From JBDUDR01 sp040002845 (GTDB lineage: Bacteria > Actinomycetota > Actinomycetes > Propionibacteriales > Nocardioidaceae), in NCBI GenBank assembly GCA_040002845.1, contig JBDUDR010000002.1:1-59725 (forward strand): a stretch of DNA of 59,725 nucleotides, read 5' to 3'. The notes beneath the pieces are model-generated. The model made no database searches. It was not told the origin of the DNA and saw only the letters and a list, made by a program, of their open reading frames with translations. The position numbers were made by a program, and so were the translations under genes. This document shows positions 58,080 to 59,725 of this stretch, piece by piece. Position 1 is the first letter of the stretch. The number at the start of each line of letters is the position of its first letter.

Positions 58080-58853
58080 TCAGGGGGAGGCGATCCGGGT
58101 GAGGGCGGTTGGTATGTCGCTGGCCGCTGCACGGTCGAGCAACCACAGCGTGCGGTGGAGGCCCGCGGGTCCAGCCGCGGGAACCTGTACGACACCGGCA
58201 CCACCCAAGGCGAGGTGCACCGCCCTCGCCTTCTCCTCACCGGACGCCACGAACCACACCTCGTTCGCGCGACCCAGGACCGGCATGGTCATCGTGATCC
58301 GCAGCGGCGGGGGTTTCGGCGCGCCTCGCACCGCCACCACCGGGCGCTCGTCGTACAGCGCAGGATGAGACGGAAACAGGGAGGCCACATGACCATCCGG
58401 ACCGACTCCGAGCATCAAGATGTCGAACGTCGGCACCGGTCCGTGGTCCTCCGGGAGCGCTCGCTCGGCGAGGACGCCGGCGTACGTCCGCGCCGCGTCG
58501 TCGATGTCGGCGCATTCATCTGAAGCCGGCATCGCATGGACGAGGGCATCGTCCAGGGCCAGCGAGTCGAGAAGTGCTCGCCTGGCCTGCCCATCGTTGC
58601 GATCCGGACTGTCGCGAGCGACGAAGCGTTCATCGCCCCACCACAGCTCGACCCGCTTCCAGTCGACTGCGTTGTGCGCGGGTGATGCGGCCACTGCCCG
58701 GTGAATCCGGTCTGCGATGGTTCCCCCGGTGAGAACCCAGGACGGGATGCGACCGGTGCTCTGCACATCGACCAGCCGCGTGATCAACCGGGCTGCGACC
58801 GCCTGAGCGAGCAGGTCTGCGTTGCGGTGCGTCAGGATCGCCGGCCCCGGCAT
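58080..58853 (-). CDS. pgl: 6-phosphogluconolactonase
   Basis: 257 aa. Family marks are SWVLTGGTIADRIHRAVAAS, VELWWGDERFVARDSPDRND, FDILMLGVGPDGHVASLFPS and RITMTMPVLGRANEVWFVAS. It hydrolyses 6-phosphogluconolactone, the second step of the oxidative pentose phosphate pathway. It lies seven bases downstream of opcA on the same strand, as in other actinobacteria, where zwf normally precedes opcA; zwf would be expected just outside the window. A dispersed repeat directly follows its stop. Confidence 0.93.
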   Translation of the reverse strand: MPGPAILTHRNADLLAQAVAARLITRLVDVQSTGRIPSWVLTGGTIADRIHRAVAASPAHNAVDWKRVELWWGDERFVARDSPDRNDGQARRALLDSLALDDALVHAMPASDECADIDDAARTYAGVLAERALPEDHGPVPTFDILMLGVGPDGHVASLFPSHPALYDERPVVAVRGAPKPPPLRITMTMPVLGRANEVWFVASGEEKARAVHLALGGAGVVQVPAAGPAGLHRTLWLLDRAAASDIPTALTRIASP

Positions 58854-58860
58854 GCGGACG

Positions 58861-59725
58861 TCACCTGTCCCGCGATGCCGTCGCGAGAACCTTGACGGTC
58901 TGGGCGTAGATGTCGTCTGGATCCAGCCTGCGAAGCTCCTCGGCGAGCAGCTCGGCGGTCTCGCGACGCTTCAGCGCGACTGGGCGGTCCGGCTGACCTG
59001 GAATGGTGAACTGCGCCAGCTTGCCGTCCGGCCGACTGATCGCGATGTCACCATCGGCGGTGGGCATGCGTACCAAGGTGATGCCGGGCCCCTTCGAGGA
59101 CGAGCGGGTGACCTCGATCTTCAGCCGCGACCGAAGCCAGGCGGCCAGCAGGTCTGCACTTGGACTTATGCGTTCGCTGACCACTTCGGCCGATCGCACC
59201 TTCCCGGTGTACTGGTCGAGCGCAGCCGCCAGCAACGCCCGCCAGTGGGTCAGCCGCGTCCAGGCGAGGTCGGTGTTCCCGTCGCTGTAGTTGAGCGCCT
59301 GGGTGAGCAATGCGCTGCTCTTGCCACGTGGCGCGAAGGCAGAATCGGTGATGCGCCTCTGGGCCAAGGCCCCCAACGCATCCTCAGCGACGTTGTCGGG
59401 CGCCTTGGCGGGCCACCATGCGACCACCGGCGAATCCGGCAACAGCAGCGGCAAAACCACCGACTCCGGGTGTTTCGTGAGCTCTCCAGACATCCGCAGG
59501 AGTACTGCCTCGCCAGACCCGCCGTCTCCGATCTTGACCTCGGCGTCCAGCCTGGAGGTGCCTCGCCCGGTTTTGCGGACCACCCCGAGAGTCCGGGCCG
59601 GGTGCTCCTTGGAGACTGTGTTGGCCGCCTTGAGGCTGTCGTAGTAGTTGCCCTCGTCGGTCACCACGATCAGGCTCAGTACCATGCCCATCGTCGGGCT
59701 GCCCGCTTCCCGCCGAGCCTGCAGC
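58861..59725 (-). CDS. opcA: Glucose-6-phosphate dehydrogenase assembly protein OpcA (partial)
   Basis: The frame is open to the window edge, so the N-terminus is missing. The visible 287 residues include LQARREAGSPTMGMVLSLIV, VLPLLLPDSPVVAWWPAKAP and GALAQRRITDSAFA, all typical of OpcA. An internal ATG at 59691 could be read as a start, but the in-frame residues before it match the family, so the true start lies outside. OpcA is needed for activity or assembly of glucose-6-phosphate dehydrogenase in actinobacteria and cyanobacteria, supplying NADPH. Confidence 0.93.
   Translation of the reverse strand, partial: LQARREAGSPTMGMVLSLIVVTDEGNYYDSLKAANTVSKEHPARTLGVVRKTGRGTSRLDAEVKIGDGGSGEAVLLRMSGELTKHPESVVLPLLLPDSPVVAWWPAKAPDNVAEDALGALAQRRITDSAFAPRGKSSALLTQALNYSDGNTDLAWTRLTHWRALLAAALDQYTGKVRSAEVVSERISPSADLLAAWLRSRLKIEVTRSSSKGPGITLVRMPTADGDIAISRPDGKLAQFTIPGQPDRPVALKRRETAELLAEELRRLDPDDIYAQTVKVLATASRDR

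Overview
The window is high-GC DNA from an actinobacterium. Signs of this are GTG/TTG starts, leaderless promoters with a TANNNT -10 box, and a set of actinobacterial genes: sepH, whiA, rbpA, opcA, DUF4193, DUF3093, DUF3710, DUF3159 and a mycothiol-dependent enzyme family. Gene order recalls the dut/ceoBC/suhB region of Mycobacterium and matching blocks in Streptomyces. The gene complement would suit a Nocardioides-like member of the Propionibacteriales, but the genus is not proven. No rRNA, tRNA, CRISPR array, insertion sequence or prophage was seen, and no stretch over 300 bases lacks a gene.

Layout. (1) 1-5.0 kb is the accessory edge: the tail of a phosphodiesterase, a vapBC toxin-antitoxin pair, a DHA2 efflux pump, the division gene sepH, a lactone-oxidase pseudogene with a large internal deletion, and a second MFS transporter. 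(2) 5.1-18.0 kb is a conserved core: ferrochelatase, an inositol-phosphatase family protein, several DUF proteins, dUTPase, an OB-fold protein, two TrkA-type K+ regulators, an APC permease and aconitase. (3) 18.0-33.3 kb is metabolism: a flavin reductase domain protein, an FAD oxidoreductase with its TetR regulator and a near-ideal operator, a HIT protein, a small gene under a textbook SOS box, dxs, thioesterases, a membrane-protein pair, a secreted M23 peptidase with FG-GAP-like repeats, and an htdX-fabG4/fadA2 lipid module. (4) 33.3-44.7 kb holds DNA repair (ligB, an AlkA-like glycosylase, uvrB), a TerC-family gene with a yybP-ykoY-type leader, and a five-gene coupled operon. (5) 44.8-57.4 kb holds uvrA, a Rieske lipoprotein, uvrC-rapZ-yvcK-whiA, then gap-pgk-tpiA-secG-rbpA. 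(6) 57.4-59.7 kb holds a decayed DUF559 endonuclease gene between two copies of a dispersed repeat, then pgl and opcA, which runs off the window.

Most notable signals: a ~67-bp palindromic repeat present three times, each copy directly after a stop codon; a perfect LexA box inside the leaderless promoter of an unknown gene before dxs; a Mn2+-type riboswitch whose expression hairpin hides the terC ribosome binding site; and a dense set of leaderless promoters. All three excision-repair genes, a DNA ligase, a glycosylase and an SOS gene lie within about 30 kb.
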